5,696 bases of DNA from DASZHJ01 sp035938015 (lineage in GTDB: Bacteria > Pseudomonadota > Alphaproteobacteria > ATCC43930 > CGMCC-115725): the NCBI GenBank assembly GCA_035938015.1, contig DASZHJ010000454.1, forward strand, positions 1 through 5,696, written 5' to 3'. The notes below the pieces were generated by a model. It saw nothing but the letters and a program-made list of their open reading frames with translations. It searched no databases and was not told the DNA's origin. Of the stretch, positions 5,226 through 5,696 are shown piece by piece (position 1 is the stretch's first letter; each line of letters starts with the position of its first letter). A program made the position numbers and the translations under genes.

Positions 5226-5696
5226 CTATCTTGCCAGGTCTTTCGTCAGCTCCCTCATCGGCCGCAGCAACTCGTCCTGTTGCTCCGCCGTGAGTAGCTT
5301 CTCCAAGCGCTTGTTCTCGATCGCCTCGCGCATGGTCTGGTCGAGTCCGACGACCGTGTCGAGCGCAACGGCGGATTTGGCGAAATATTTCGCGCGCAGC
5401 GCCTCGACGGTCTCAGGCTTGACCTCGGCGAATTTCCCATAGTCCTGGAGCACCTGCGGGCTGGTATAGGCCCAATCGATGCTCTTCTGATAGGCGATGA
5501 GGAATCTCCGCAGCACGTCGTGGCGCGTGTTGAGCATAGTGGCGTTGGTGATGTTAACCCGGACTGTCTGCCCAGCAGCGCCTGGAGCATCGTTGCCGAC
5601 CGCGATCACCCGCCGCTTACCCTCCTGCACCATCTCCAGCGGTCCCGGGACCGCGGACCAGCCGACGTCGATCTGACCGGACATCACCTGTGTCAG
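5226..5696 (-). CDS. ABC transporter substrate-binding protein, NMT1/TauA-like, C-terminal 156 residues (5' end outside window)
   Basis: The frame is open from the right edge to a TAG at 5226-5228. The fragment resembles the second half of periplasmic binding proteins of the NitT/TauT class. VMSGQIDVGWSAVPGPLEMVQEGKRRVIAVGND fits the strand-helix-strand hinge where the gene-product count (GQIDVG) and ligand pocket residues lie. The stretch MLNTRHDVLRRFLIAYQKSIDWAYTSPQVLQDYGKFAEVKPETVEAL fits the helical lobe, including the usual FL.A...A..W. pattern. It delivers ligand to the two permeases encoded immediately downstream (3-nt gap). The signal peptide and first lobe lie beyond the window, so neither the ligand nor the full length can be judged. 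Confidence 0.88.
   Translation of the reverse strand: MTQVMSGQIDVGWSAVPGPLEMVQEGKRRVIAVGNDAPGAAGQTVRVNITNATMLNTRHDVLRRFLIAYQKSIDWAYTSPQVLQDYGKFAEVKPETVEALRAKYFAKSAVALDTVVGLDQTMREAIENKRLEKLLTAEQQDELLRPMRELTKDLAR

Noticed and set aside
5226..5590. Alternative minus-strand frame and plus-strand frames across the binding-protein region
   Set aside because: They are Arg/Ser-rich shadows of the binding-protein frame with no family resemblance.

Overview
The window looks like ordinary chromosome from a high-GC proteobacterium. The coding strands favour G or C at third positions, genes overlap by 4 bp or lie a few bases apart, and the gene families (HmgA/FahA/MaiA, a YafY-type WYL regulator, a NitT/TauT-type ABC importer) are common in soil and plant-associated alpha- and betaproteobacteria. 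The sequence alone does not fix the class.

Positions 1-2258, plus strand: the lower homogentisate pathway of tyrosine/phenylalanine catabolism. The 3' end of homogentisate 1,2-dioxygenase (hmgA) overlaps fumarylacetoacetase (fahA) by ATGA. Maleylacetoacetate isomerase (maiA) follows, then a small, probably exported four-cysteine protein of unknown function that starts 7 bases after the maiA stop. The three enzymes together convert homogentisate to fumarate and acetoacetate.

Positions 2263-3697, minus strand: a regulator/effector pair. A YafY-type HTH-WYL transcription factor lies upstream of a small VOC (glyoxalase/bleomycin-resistance fold) protein. Each gene is preceded by nearly the same 31-bp element (25/31 identical). 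It contains two CTGNCA half-sites 10 bp apart and ends 35-38 bases before the start codon, a good candidate for the regulator's own operator. Between the VOC stop and the convergent hmg operon is a roughly 235-bp stretch that appears coding in three successive frames, probably the frameshifted 3' remnant of another gene.

Positions 3718-5696, minus strand: an ABC importer operon of the nitrate/sulfonate/taurine type. From the right edge it holds the C-terminal part of the substrate-binding protein, then two paralogous permeases in tight succession (3-nt gap, then ATGA overlap). No ATPase gene is visible, and the substrate cannot be told from the sequence.

No RNA genes, mobile elements, CRISPR arrays or convincing intrinsic terminators were seen. 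I did not find a clearly new biological system. The most informative non-gene signal is the duplicated operator-like element.
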